Source of the DNA: Zygnema cylindricum
Lineage: Eukaryota; Streptophyta; Zygnematophyceae; Zygnematales; Zygnemataceae
Length of the DNA: 64,000 bases
Direction of reading: 5' to 3'
Assembly: GCA_037447655.1 (NCBI GenBank)
Contig: JBBHKE010001056.1
Span: 45,055 to 109,054, forward strand
Part shown: positions 35,333 to 46,905 of the stretch, piece by piece
Numbering within the stretch: the first letter of the stretch is position 1
How the letters are laid out: every line of letters begins with the position of its first letter
Notes under the pieces: model-generated
What the model saw: the letters and a program-made list of their open reading frames with translations, nothing else
Told to the model about the DNA's origin: nothing
The model's database searches: none
Position numbers and translations under genes: made by a program

Positions 35333-35532
35333 CTTGAAACCGCGCGCGCATGTCTTAAACTGCGCGTGCATACAAAAAATTGCGCGTGCGTGAAAAATAT
35401 CGCGCGTGCGTGAAGAACACCGCACGTGCGTGAGAAATACTGCGCGTGCGTGGGAATTGCCGTCCGTGCGTGAATTATATCGTGCGCACACGCCGAATAT
35501 CGCGCGTGCTAGCATGATATCGTGCGCGCGAG
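35333..35532. repeat. 20-bp minisatellite, ten units
   Basis: Ten consecutive 20-nt units of the form nnnAAATATCGCGCGTGCGTG, for example AAAAATATCGCGCGTGCGTG. The core GCGCGTGCGTG is conserved and the first 8-9 bases vary. It is a GC-rich island in AT-rich surroundings. The minus-strand open frame rich in HARA is an artefact. Confidence 0.85.
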
Positions 35533-38500
35533 CAATCGACAGGATGCGGCATGACAGAAATACAGATTTTAAAACAGAGTAGAATAGAATTTGGCATTAA
35601 TATGAAAATTCTTAAACATTGTAACATTTTGGTCGTAAACGGACCATTAATGAAAACTATAGTTATTTCTAAGATTCTACTATGTTGATTCTACTATGTT
35701 TATCTTGTTTGTTTACTAAAGATCTCTCCGTACTCTAATCTTTACCATCTCTATCTATTTGTGTGACTCCCAAGACCCATTTGCGTATTTGATTTGTGGG
35801 CGGTTTAAGTGGTCTGTGGTTACGGGAAACTTTCCCGTTAGCTTAGATGATCGACCAGACACGACAAGTTATGGGCCCACCTATACGGGGCCCAAATGAG
35901 TTCAAAATTCCGAGAGAAGAATGTAACACCCTATTTAAGAAGGTTGAGAGTAGAGAAGGAGAATCGGGGGTTTTTTCACCAACAACAAGAGCACCAAATC
36001 AGATCCGAGAATTGGATGCGAGTGAAGGGAGAGCCTTGGACAACAACGTCGAAGTGCTCGAATGGGGAAGGTTAACAAAAGAGATAGTTGAGAGATCATC
36101 CATGACAACAAGAATCGGATTGATCCTATCCCTAATCAACAAAGTCTACGATGAAGCAATGTCCCTAAAAAAAAACATCTCCCAGCATATTTAGCAAACA
36201 CACATCTCGTTCTACATACATCTCCTTTTAAAGACAAAACTATCACTCCTTCTACTCCCGTTGCTCATTCAGTAAAGGTTTGTTCTCACCACATTAAAGA
36301 ACAACGCGAAACGAGTGGAAGTGGGAAAATGTCGTCGAGAAGCTGATCGCTGCCGATGGCTCCACCGAGGTGGTGATGCACAAAATGGCCTCCAACAGTG
36401 AACCTGGCATCAAAGAATCAATCGGTCAAATCAATTACCAAGCACGTGAACGGGTAGAGACAAAACAACTTGTCAAAACCCAAATCTTATAGACTTTGTC
36501 TGCGATTCCTGTATTCATATCAAAGTCGAACATAGCAGAGAGATCCTTGCATTCAGATCAAAGTCGAACACAACAGAGAGGAGACAGGCATAAATACTGA
36601 AAATGGAGGAGAGAAAATTGGAAACAGAAAGACCTCTAACTATTCCATTGCAAACAAAACTCCAGACTGCACAACGGTCTCGAACTTGTGCCTTCAGAAA
36701 GTTAATGTTGGAGACGGAAAAGGCCTCTCACGAAGGCAGATAAAAAGGGGAGAATAACTTACTATTTTGGGGAAGCAATTAGAGGAGATCCACCATCACC
36801 CGAGAGCATGTGGCAGTATCTCCATCCGCTATCTTCCGAAAGAGCTGCCAAATCAGTCCTAAAACCAACGTCAAAAGCATCAATGGATGGGACGCCATCC
36901 AGCCCATGACAAAGGAGTCAAGCAAAAATGAGAATACTGAAGTTCTAACCCTGTAGAGAAAGAATCAAAACGGCGAACAAAAAAATTGCACATTTAACTT
37001 TGCAAATATTGTTGCAGCAACTGACGCAAAAATGGAATATGGCTTAGATAAGTTTGGGGCCATCAGCCCCAAGTGGAGCACATGAAAAAACCAAGATAAA
37101 ATCAAGGATCACACATCTCAATAGGAGACGCAAATGAGTTCTTACCTCAAAAAGGTCAGAGGTCAGGTGTCTCAGAACGACGTCACGCTCATCCAAATCG
37201 CCTTTGAAAGGCGTGATGATGATATCCACGGAGTTGTTCAAACTCAAATGAATGCTCCACCGAAGGCCCACATCGAGGACCAAAATATAGTTCTACGCAG
37301 AATGTCAGCTTGTGAGACACGTCAATATCGAGATTAAAAGAGGCAACTAGGTGAAAAACGCAAACCCGCAATAGAGCAGTCAAAGAATGTCTACACCAAA
37401 AATTGAAGAACATCTGACTTTACAAGGGAGAAAATCACCAAGTCTCAATCGGAGATAAAAGATGTAAGCAACGGCAAAAAAAAATCAGACAATAAGATAG
37501 TTGATTCTATGAAAGAAGAATCAGGAAAGATTGACGAAAAGGGGTATGACTCCACTCACCGAATAAAGGGTGATGACGAGAAAAAGATCCAAAAAGTTTC
37601 AAAGATCAACGGTAGCCGAGTGGCTACATGCGGTCCGATGAGCACAGATTCTCGTCATTTTGACCAAGGCAGGGAGAGTAAGAACATAGATCTGCAAAAT
37701 AGAAGAAATAGTTTTAATGTGTTAGAAATTGGACAACGATAAGAGGGAAACAAGCAAGGAGGAGAAGGCAAATTGAGAGGGAGCAAAGACGACCAAGAAG
37801 TGGGAGGCATTCAACGAACATTTGTCATCAAATCAAACGAGGAGTTCATCTGTTTCAAAAATTATGAGAATAGTGGGAGAAAGGGTAACAAAGATGACAT
37901 CTTACCATCTAGGAAGGGAGTCAGAACAGATTTCTCCACTTGTCAAGCTTGCTTCATTGTCCAATCCAAAGGGAGCCTTGAATCCTCCACCTTTCGCATC
38001 AATGACTACCATTACAAGCCTTAAATCCTCCACCTTCCGCATCAATGACGACCTTTGCAAGGCAGGAGCAAAATCATTTCACACGAAAAAATACTCTGCA
38101 AAACAAATGAAATACATGTCAGTAACTCCACCAAAAATGAATAAGATTCATGTATCAAATTTTCTCACACCAACGATCGACAAATGGAAAGTGAGTAAGA
38201 AAGCTCAAACAAGGAGCAAACTAATTTCTGACAAAAATGCAATTGAGATCAAAGCACACACAGGAAAGGAGATCTCAAGGAATTGAATCTCAGTATCAAT
38301 AGATCTAGCCGGGCAAAGGACGGATTTGTCGAGGGCAATAACTCACATCCTCCTCAATGAAGACACCTCAAAGGAAAGAAATCCACCAATAGGAGGAGAT
38401 CTTGTCATCGAGGCTGCCGGTAAGGAATCTGCAATCAGTGGAGGAGCAAGTAAGTTTCACATAAAAAAAGATCAGACAGAAACGAATAAAGGACGAAAAA

Positions 38501-39631
38501 CAAGAAAAGAAAATGTAAGTCATAATTTCTTTAATGTCTTTTCAAGCTCATTCCCACATGATACAGAAAACGAAAAAGAGTGCAAAAGTTAGTGCAAAAG
38601 TCGGACAACAGGAGAAGAAACCGGAACTTACCAAAAAGGAGAAGAGTTTCCTAGGAAAGTGGGAGAATTTTAACAGGAGTTCTCCACTTGTCGTCCCACA
38701 CAAACGGACTATGGAAAATCTGATCAAGTAAGCAAAAGATTAGTCAACTTGATAGACGAGGAACCGAATTCAAAAATGTGGGAGACCAAATCTTTCAAAG
38801 ATACATTACTGACTGAAATCCAGAAAACAGAAAAGATAGGATTGGTAGGGAATCTTTCAAATGGATTCTCATCTCACCTTACTGTAAGTGAAGTCCTCCC
38901 AAATCCGTCATCCCTAAGAATTCAAGATAGGACCAAACTTCAATCGGCCACGGTTTTGAAAGAAAAACATCTGCAAGGCACAGCAGAAGACATGATGGGA
39001 GAGGTCAAAGGTGTTAGTTCCCAATCCCTAATTTTTCAGACAAGGTCAAGGCTCAAAGTCAAAGAACTTAAGTGTCATAATGCAAAGAAAGAAAATATTA
39101 TAAAGTATCGATACATATTATATGTATATTATATTATAAATACATCTAGTAGAATTCAAGAGTTGAAAGAGTTCAAAGATGTAAATGACTTAAAAGAGTT
39201 CAGCCGAAAAGGCTTAATAGCAGTTGCACAAAAGAAAAGGGAAGATAGACCTTCTAGTCGGACAACCGCCAAAGAAGAGTCTAAAAGGGATTCAAAAAGA
39301 TGGAACTCATAAAGGTTAAGACACACAGAGGTTAAGGACAGAAAAGTAATCTTACCTCACCACATTCAGAAAAAGGAAAAAGATCTTAAAAAGGCGTAGA
39401 TTAGAAAGCCCCAGAGGTCCCAAGTAGAATCTGCAGCGGAAGCCGTGGTTGGACAGAAAGAAGAAAGATTTCCTGACGCCATAAATATGAAGGAAAACCT
39501 AAGTCTTAGGCTCCTAGAGGACGCACTAATACATGGAAGCTCGAAGAGGAAAGAAAGGACTTAAAAACCCTAACAAAAAATTTCAGACAGGAATTTTCGG
39601 AAGGACAGAATAAAGCAGAACTTCGAAGTAC
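35533..39631. other. Purine-rich region without recognisable genes
   Basis: A-rich on the plus strand, with many short open frames in all plus frames (the longest is 38749-39312, 187 codons). None shows a domain I recognise. Two short local duplications are visible: 36517-36570 (CAAAGTCGAACA word) and 37976-38070 (AATCCTCCACCTT plus GCATCAATGAC word). Possibly a much-decayed element; no function can be assigned. Confidence 0.4.
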
Positions 39632-40174
39632 TACACCGCGCATCGTTATTAGTGTCAAAGTTTAAATAGTGTGTAAGTAAATATACCGTCATTGACGCTA
39701 ATTAAGAATTTGAAAATTAAAAAAAAAAAGGTTTATTCTAATTTCAGTGTTAACGCTAATTTGGAACAGCAAAAATGGAAAATTTTCTGTACGATTATAT
39801 ACATTATTATATGTATCCGTACAGAATGTAAAAAATAGTACACCGTAGTGAAATTTAAAAATCCGTACATGTCAGACTAATTTACGTGTCAGACCAATCC
39901 CGTTTTTTTAGCTCACGTTCCTATGCGTACGCGTCCGATTTAATTCATTTTTTGTAAAATTTTCACTTGAAAAGGTACATTTATGTACGGTCTGACATCG
40001 ACCGTACACCACGCTATTTAGATCTTATTGAACTTTAGTTCTTTACGCTATTTTGTATGGTACCTCAATTAACGTCAAGGAAAAATTAAAATCATGTATC
40101 CTATTTGAGGAAAAAAATCAAAATTTTAAGAAACCAAATTAGTGACTTTGACACTAATAACGATGCGCGGTGTA
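39632..40174. mobile_element. TA-flanked inverted-repeat element, 543 bp
   Basis: A perfect 30-bp inverted repeat: TACACCGCGCATCGTTATTA at 39632 onward pairs with the segment 40145-40174. The repeats begin CACCG and end CGGTG next to TA on both sides, which fits a TA target duplication. No coding capacity. Terminal words match shorter copies at 46272, 54300 and 59350. Confidence 0.75.
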
Positions 40175-40320
40175 ACTGTTTTATTATTGAAAAAAGTACA
40201 GGGCGTACCTTTGAGGACGTGCGACGAAGGCGCGAAGTACCTTATGATTCGTACCTTGGGAAATGCCGAAGCTTCATCGCTACTGCAATCGGAAAAATCG
40301 AACGGACGAATTTTGTCTAA

Positions 40321-41113
40321 GGGTAACCTTCCATCAGGCGAAAAGTGGGGTTGTTTACTGGAGAAAGTATCGTTCCGTACTAGGCCGTACTGTTTTTTTT
40401 TTTTTTTTTCTAAAGATGTTTACTAAAAATTCGTTGAGATTCTCCAGACTTCTTGGAGAGAACTACCACCGCCCGATTTTCAATTTTCGACGCAAACGCT
40501 CCTTGTTTCCAGTACGTAGCTAGTCTCCTCCAACTGTCCTCGGGAGGAGAGTTTGTGATTACTGGACGCTTGTTTTGGTCCACTTGTAAAGTCAGAGTCG
40601 ATCCACGACAGACGTGAAGTAATTAGCTTACATTTGGCAATTGGAGTGTACCGTGTGACATAACAGCCAGCCTGTTCGACGACAAAAAAATCTTGGTTGT
40701 ATGGTCGACGACAAAAAAAAATTGGTTGTAAGACATCCTGTGACGTCTCCTTCATAAATGTGCGATACAGCGATTCACGTACAAACGGTACATCCTTGGA
40801 CATTTGTACAAACTTTAATTTTGCAACGGTTTTCGTGGCCGTTGATACCACAACAACCGTAAGAACGTTCAGATTGTACATTAGCGTGACGCTACTAGAT
40901 TTTTTAACCGGCGTCCACCCGTACACTACGCAGCTACGATTTTGTCCTTTTGGAAATGATGATTATTCCTGGGCGGCTCAAAAGGTCCTACGTGGTACCA
41001 ATCGCAATCTAACACCTCATTCACTGGCACGACCTGATGGAAGGGTGCTACAAATTTTACTACCAGTAAACGTGTTCGTACGATTACTGGGAACGCCTGA
41101 TGGAAGGTTACCC
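40321..41113. mobile_element. Inverted-repeat element flanked by TAA (Harbinger-like candidate)
   Basis: GGGTAACCTTCCATCAGGCG at 40321-40340 has a perfect inverted copy at 41094-41113. The flanks are TAA on both sides (40318-40320 and 41114-41116), a 3-bp TWA-type target duplication as made by PIF/Harbinger transposons. The inside has a further copy of CCTGATGGAAGG (about 41034) and many GTAC words. No transposase is seen. Confidence 0.6.
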
Positions 41114-41940
41114 TAAGCTGTTTGAACGACAACTTAAAAATTCTGCGACGAAATTCATAGTACCGATTGAATGTGAAACGATTGAAATCGACGGTCGGAG
41201 CGAAACAATGCATTATACTCCTCGTACAATGAGGATTAAGGACACGTCAGGTGGTCCCAATTTAAATCCGTTGGCATTTGCAGGAAGCGCCAGCGACGCA
41301 ATAACCTCGGGCGCCAGACGCGCCTCAATTGGTCAAATATTTATGAAAGGTCAACTTTGAACCACAAGTATTTCCCACGGGATCACATTTTAAATGGAGA
41401 CAAATCCAGTACAGCTCAATTGCTGGATTCACACTAGAAAGAAATGGTGAATGAGATGAACAAATGAATGATTTCGTACCGTTATTTACGCAAAAAAACA
41501 AAATACAGAGGCGCCAAACAGCTCGACCGCTCTGCTGTCAACCTTTTTGGAGCGTAGCTACAGACAAAATATACTTTTTGGAGTGTAGCGACGGACAAAA
41601 CGTACGGTCGAGTGCGTCAAAACTTGACAACTGTAGTCATTCACCTTCTTTTCCGGAAAGCCTTTTTGGAATGCAGAATTCCGACTTTGAAGAAACGCGA
41701 AGTCATTTCTCGAATGAATGATCCGTACTTTAACAAAATGTTTTTAAATGGTGACCCTTTATCAAATAGCCAATCAAAATCATCTAAAACTAAACGTAAA
41801 AAAAAATAAACGAAAATTTTATTTTTAACTTTGATGAAGCGAACTCCCCCCTCCTTTCCTCCTACAGGTGCAACGGACTTTCCTCGCCCACCTCCTAACG
41901 CCGCCCATCTCCCATTTGACTCCCATCTGAAGCCTCCCCC
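41114..41940. other. No gene seen
   Basis: AT-rich, GTAC-containing DNA between the TAA-flanked element and the pyrimidine array. Short open frames only. Confidence 0.4.
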
Positions 41941-42445
41941 ATTGCGTCCCTCTAGCCCAATCTGTCCTCCCTCCCTCCCTCCCTTCCTCCCTCCCTCCCT
42001 CCCTCCCTCCCTCCTTTCCTCCCCTCCTCTCTCCCTCCCTCCTTTCCTCCCCTCCTCTCTCCCTCCCTCCTTTCCTCCCCTCCTCTCTCCCTCCCTCCTT
42101 TCCTCCCCTCCTCTCTCCCTCCCTCCCAATCTACCCTCCCTCCCTCGCAATCTGCCCTTCCAAACTGCCTGCCCTCTCTCCCTCCCTCCCTCCCTCCCTC
42201 CCTCCCTCCTTTCCCTCTTTTCTCTCTCCCTTCCTCCCTCTCTCCCTCCCTCCCTCCCTCCCTCTCTCACTTCCTCCCTCCCTCCCTCCCAATCTGCCCT
42301 CCCTCCCTCCCTCTCTCCTAATCTCCCTCCCTCTCTCTCTCTCCCTCACTCTCTCCTTTCCAATCTGCCTAGCCTCCCTCCCAATCTGCGCTCTCTCTCT
42401 CCCAATCTGCCTCCCAATTTTCCTCCCTCCCAATCTCCCCTTTTT
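41940..42445 (+). repeat. CCCTCCCT pyrimidine array, first block
   Basis: Near-pure pyrimidine with CCCT units broken by CCCAATCTGCCCT words. The long Ser/Leu/Pro frame on plus and the Gly/Arg/Glu frame on minus are artefacts of the repeat. Confidence 0.95.
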
Positions 42446-42617
42446 GTTACATTTTTTGGTCGTTATTTGTGATATCAGTCACGTTAAGTGAAGAGCGGGC
42501 GCCTCTTTGAAGACTCCTGAGTGTATGTGGGCCTAAGGTACCCGGTTTGTCTTTTTTTGTTTTTTTTTTTTTGACTTATTTATTTATTTATATATTTTTT
42601 TTTTAATATATCAATAT

Positions 42618-42619
<2 letters not shown>

Positions 42620-42678
<59 letters not shown>
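42620..42678. repeat. (TA)n microsatellite
   Basis: About 55-60 nt of alternating TA between the two pyrimidine blocks. Confidence 0.9.
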
Positions 42679-42680
<2 letters not shown>

Positions 42681-42686
42681 ACCCTC

Positions 42687-44235
42687 CCAATCTGCCCTCC
42701 CTCCCTCCCTCTCTCCCTCTCTCACACTTTCCCTCTCTCCCTCTCTCTCACCCTGTCTCTTCCCTCCCTCCCCCTCCCTCTCCCTCCATCATTTTATTCC
42801 TTGCTCCCTCCCTCTCAACCCTCCCTCTCACCCTCATAAACTGCCCTCCATCCCAATCTGGCCTCCCTCCCAATCTGCCCTCCCTCCCTCCCTCCCTCCC
42901 TCTCTCACTCACAATCTGCACTCCCTCCCTCCCAATCTGCCCTCCCTCTTCCCAATTTGCCCTCTCTTCCTCCCTCCCTCCCTCCCTCCCTCCCTCCTTC
43001 TCTCACTCCTTCCCTCTATCCCTCTCTCTCTCCCTCCCTCTCTCTCACTCTGTCTCACCCCTCTCATCCTCCCTCTCTCTCTCACTCCCTTCTCCCCTCT
43101 CTCCCAATCTACCTTTCCTCCATCATTCTATTCCTTCCTCCCTCTCCCCCAACCCTTCCTCTATCTTCCTAATTTGCCCTCCCTCCATTCCAATCTGCTC
43201 TCCCTCCCTCCTTCCCTCCCTCCCTCTCTCTAACCTTGTCTCACCCCTCTCACCCTCCCACCCTCTCTCACTCCCTCCCCCCCTCCCTCGCTCTCTCTCC
43301 CTCCCAATCTACCCTCCCTCCCTCTCTCCCAATCTGCCCTCCCTACCTCCCTCTCTCTCTCTCCCTTTCTCACTCCATCCATTCTCACCTCCCAATCTAC
43401 CCTCCTTCCCTCCCAATCTGCCCTCCCTCCATCCCTCCATCCCTCCCAATATGCCGCCCCACTCTCCCACCCTCCTTGCCCTCCCTCTCTTTCTCCCTCT
43501 CTCCCTCCTTCCCTCCCTCTTCATCCCAATCTGCCCACCCTCTTATCCCTCCCTCCCTCCCAATCTGCCCTCCCTCCCAATCTGCCCTCTCTCCCTCCCT
43601 CACTCTCTCCCTCCCAAACTACCCTCCCTCCCTCTTACCTCGCATCCTCCCTCTCTCCCGATCCGCTCTCTCTCCCTCCCAATCTTCCCTCTCCCCCTCT
43701 CTCTCACCCTCCCTCCCTCCCTCCCCCTCTCTCTCCCAAACTACCCTCCCTCCTTCCCTCCCTCCCTCCCTCCCTCCCTCCCAATCTGCCCTCCCTCCCA
43801 ATCTGCCCTCTCTCCCCCCCTCACTCTCTCCCTCCCAAACTACCCTCCCTCCCTCTTACCTCACATCCTCCCTCTCTCCCAATCCGCCCTCTCTCCCGCC
43901 CTCTCTCCCTCCCTCCCTCCCTCCCTCCCAATCTGCCCTCCCTCCCAATCTGCCCTCTCTCTCTCCCAAACTACCCTCCCTCTCTCCCTCCCTCCCTCCC
44001 TCTTTCCCTCTCTCACTCCCTCCGTTCCTCCCTCACAATATGCACTGCCTCCCTCCAAATCTGCTCTCCTCCCCTACTTCCGTCCCTCCCTCTCTCCCTC
44101 CCTCCCTCTTTCTCTCCATCTCTCCCTCTCTCCCTCCCTCCCTCCCTCCCTCCCTCCCTCCCTCCCTTCCTCCCTTCCTCCCTCCCTCCCTCCCTCTCCC
44201 TTTTTTCCTTCCTCCCTCCCTCCCTTCCTCACATT
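42687..44235 (+). repeat. CCCTCCCT pyrimidine array, second block
   Basis: About 1.55 kb of CTCCCTCC units with interspersed CCCAATCTGCCCT and CCCAAACTACCCT words. The 342- and 274-codon open frames here are repeat artefacts. On the minus strand it is GGGAGGGA, able in principle to form G-quadruplex or triplex structures. Confidence 0.95.
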
Positions 44236-44439
44236 CAGACAACATTCGTTTTCTATTTTCTTAGAGATTTTTTAAAAGTTTGTTTGGAAGAGTCTGGAGA
44301 CACATCTAAAGTATGGTTTTTTTCGAAGATTTTAGCATTTTTTTTGCAAGGGATTCCTTTGTTGAAATGGGACGTATGCAATGTTTTTTTAGCTTTTTTG
44401 CATCTTTGGTTTCATTTATAGGTCTGAAAGAAAAACATT

Positions 44440-44705
44440 TTGTTTCCAGAAAAAAGTACAATCTAGTGTCAGAAAAAGTACAATATGGCTTTGGGAAAAA
44501 GCACAAACGCTTGGTCGGAAAAAAGTGTAACAAGGGTCAGAAAAAAGTGTAACTAGGGTCGGAAAAAAGTGTAACTAGGGTCGGAAAAAAGTGTAACTAG
44601 GGTCGGAAAAAAGTGCAACTAGGGTCGGAAAAAAGTGTAATTTAGGGTCGGAAAAAAGTCCAAAATGGGTTTGGAAAATAGTACAATCTAGGATTCGTAA
44701 AGTTG
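44440..44705 (+). repeat. 22-bp tandem repeat (AGGGTCGGAAAAAAGTGTAACT)
   Basis: About seven near-identical 22-nt units (roughly 44510-44660), flanked by more diverged units such as CCAGAAAAAAGTACAATCT. There are no unique spacers, so it is not a CRISPR-type array. Confidence 0.88.
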
Positions 44706-44821
44706 GCATTTAAGGGTCGAAAAAGGCTGTATTGGAAGGATTTTGTAACTATTTTGCACCATAACTTCCAAAACCTTTTTCTTTTTATAACTTTTTGGTA
44801 TTCTTTTCGATTGTAAAACAG

Positions 44822-45542
44822 ACGAGTTCGACACATGGAACGTCGAGTAGTTCCTTAGAAGACGATTTGGAGAGAGAGAAGGAGAGAGACGGAATCGCTT
44901 TTCGAAAACTAGAAAAAGTCGAAAACTCGTCAGACGTTGATTTTCCGGAGCGTTTTAGAGCCAATAATAATAATGGCTCTCTTAATAAAAAACCGGTCGG
45001 GATTTATACGGCACATTTCGAACAAGTCGGGAGAGGAGCCTCGATGCCGATATTTCCGAAAACGAATTCCCAAGCTTCAAAAAAGGTGATTTCTTAATTT
45101 TTTTTTCTTTTTCCTGGGTCTTTTCCTTTTTTCTTTTTCCTCTTTTGGATCCTCGATGAATTATATGAAATAGAAACACATGTAGTAACTTCCCGACAAC
45201 GTTCCGACAAGCCTTGTTTACTTGGAGGAAAGGGATATACAAATACATAAAAACCCTAAAAATACTTAAAAATAGGTAATACCTTAAAAAAAAATCTGTA
45301 AAAGGTACGATTACCGGAAACCTTATTATATGAATATGTGTGTTATGTGTAAGCTGTGTTATCTTTCTTTCTGTTATATTTGATTTTATGCCACGCAGTA
45401 TTTTGAGAACGTAAAAAAGTCAACCGCAACAAAATTGGGAGAGAAGAAAAACAAAGAGTATGGAACCAATGTCGGTTTCACAGCTCAGTTTACGGAAGGC
45501 TTATCTGTCCCAAGCTTTCCAAGTCCTCGTCAAAAACGCAAG
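44822..45542 (+). CDS. Unrecognised gene, two well-supported exons
   Basis: Exon A is 44822-45085 (88 codons) and exon B is 45399-45542 (48 codons). Both are flanked by AG and GT and are phase 0 at each end, so the frame is continuous. The translated sequence is charged and Ser-rich (SLEDDLEREKERDG ... DVDFPERFRANN). The two exons hold similar stretches: GIYTAHFEQVGRGASMPIFP in A and VGFTAQFTEGLSVPSFP in B, suggesting an internal repeat about 30 residues long. A third exon 45710-45742 after the acceptor TGAACGCAG would add ten residues and a TAG stop. No start codon or upstream exon was found. I do not recognise the family. Codon use (TCG, CGA, GTC) resembles the exons of the kinase and phosphatidyltransferase genes nearby. 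Confidence 0.5.
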
Positions 45543-45569
45543 GTTTGGACCCAAAATGGGTATTCTTTT

Positions 45570-45572
<3 letters not shown>

Positions 45573-45640
<68 letters not shown>

Positions 45641-45690
45641 TCTCTTTCTCTCTCCTCTCTCACTCTCTTTCTCTTGCATTTTTTTAAATG
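45573..45690 (+). repeat. (TC)n microsatellite
   Basis: More than 100 nt of CTCTCT directly after the donor of exon B of the unrecognised gene. Confidence 0.9.
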
Positions 45691-45742
45691 TGGTTTTTTG
45701 TGAACGCAGAAAAGCATTTTTGGGTGTTTTGGATGGTCGTAG

Positions 45743-46271
45743 CGACTCGATTTGGTGAATTTTCGATCTTTATTTCCTTCGTCGTCGTTTTCTTTTTAAG
45801 AGTTTCCGTTTTTTTCCATAGTAGTTTTGGGGTATCACGTGGTGAAGAACAACGTGACTGCCTCTTTTTTCTTTTCTTTTTTTTATGTTTTTTTTTTAGT
45901 TTTAGTTTTTTTTTTTTACTTTTCTTCTTTGAGTTCGCCTTTTGTCTTGCCAATTTTTTTGGATCGAGACATTGTTTATATTTGAATTTGGTAGGCGGTG
46001 GAAATTGGGAATCGGAGATGTTATTTTAGTGAAGGAGAAAAAGTTTTGGAGAACTTAATGCCCAAAAATGTTTCAAAAACCCTAATCCATTAAAGCGAGG
46101 GATATGCAAAATAATATATAGGCAAGAAATTGTTAGTTAAGAGTTGTTGTAATGTAGCGATATAAATGTTAATTTTAAGTCAAATTGTGGATTTCGAAGT
46201 AATTTTGAATGTGTTTTTAAAATTACATTTATGAATTGGTTATATTTGTATTTATATTTACGTTTGAAATG
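45743..46271. other. No gene seen; T-rich low-complexity DNA
   Basis: T-runs and AT-rich sequence; Lys- or Phe-rich open frames here are compositional. Confidence 0.4.
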
Positions 46272-46494
46272 CTTCCCCGCTAATCGTTATTAGTCTTAAA
46301 GTTTTTTTCGCCACTTAAAATATCTTTTCTCTGTGCACACTTGTCGGATGGTCAGTCTGATGGTTGCTTGTAAGGCAAGATTCTCAGCTTCCTATTGGCG
46401 GTCTCCGGTTGACAATCCAACAAGTTTGTATGAAGAAAAGATGTTTCAAGTGGAGAAAAAAAACTTTAACACACTAATAACGACGAGCGGTCTA
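46272..46494. mobile_element. MITE of the TA-flanked family
   Basis: Diverged terminal repeats (CCGCTAATCGTTATTAG left; CTAATAACGACGAGCGG right) and inner inverted words TCGCCACTTAAAATATCTTTTC and GAAAAGATGTTTCAAGTGG match the copy at 54300-54512 over its length. Confidence 0.65.
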
Positions 46495-46850
46495 GTTTTG
46501 AGATTATGTAGCTTTTGACTCGGGAATGTATACAACATGTGAAACATAATTACTAAAAAATAATTTCAAAAAACCTTTCTTTATTTCATTTTTTTTACAT
46601 TTAATTTGTTATCTTATTCTCCAGCTAAGATATAGTGACTGAAATTGTTTGTTGATATTTTTTCTTCATCCGTTTTTAAGTACACTAATGATCTCGATTA
46701 GGGTAATAAACTTATGGTAGAAGGTATGAACGGTTTTAAGTTAATAACTCTTTTAGTTATGAATGACTTGGATGATATATGGATGATTGGTGGAATACAA
46801 ATACAAATATAAACTCAAATATTATTTTTAGGGGGTTCTCTAGAGATTTT

Positions 46851-46905
46851 CCCTCCCCTTCCCCCTCCCCCTCTCCCTCTCCCTCTCCCTCGCCCTCGCC
46901 CTCAG
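46851..46905 (+). repeat. CCCTCT microsatellite
   Basis: Short pyrimidine array with CCCTCT and CCCTCG units. Confidence 0.8.

Noticed and set aside
40480-41213. Overlapping frames of 95-148 codons on both strands
   Set aside because: They fall in a GTAC-dense inverted-repeat element, overlap each other and show no domain or splice structure.
43236-44264. 342-codon open frame (Ser/Leu/Pro) and similar frames on both strands at 41641-44264
   Set aside because: They lie wholly in CCCTCCCT arrays, which lack stop codons in every frame; no exon structure or non-repeat sequence.
44440-44705. CRISPR-like array
   Set aside because: Units are contiguous without unique spacers and the genome is eukaryotic.
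45684-46029. Lys-rich and Phe-rich frames on opposite strands
   Set aside because: Compositional products of T-runs; no splice or domain support.
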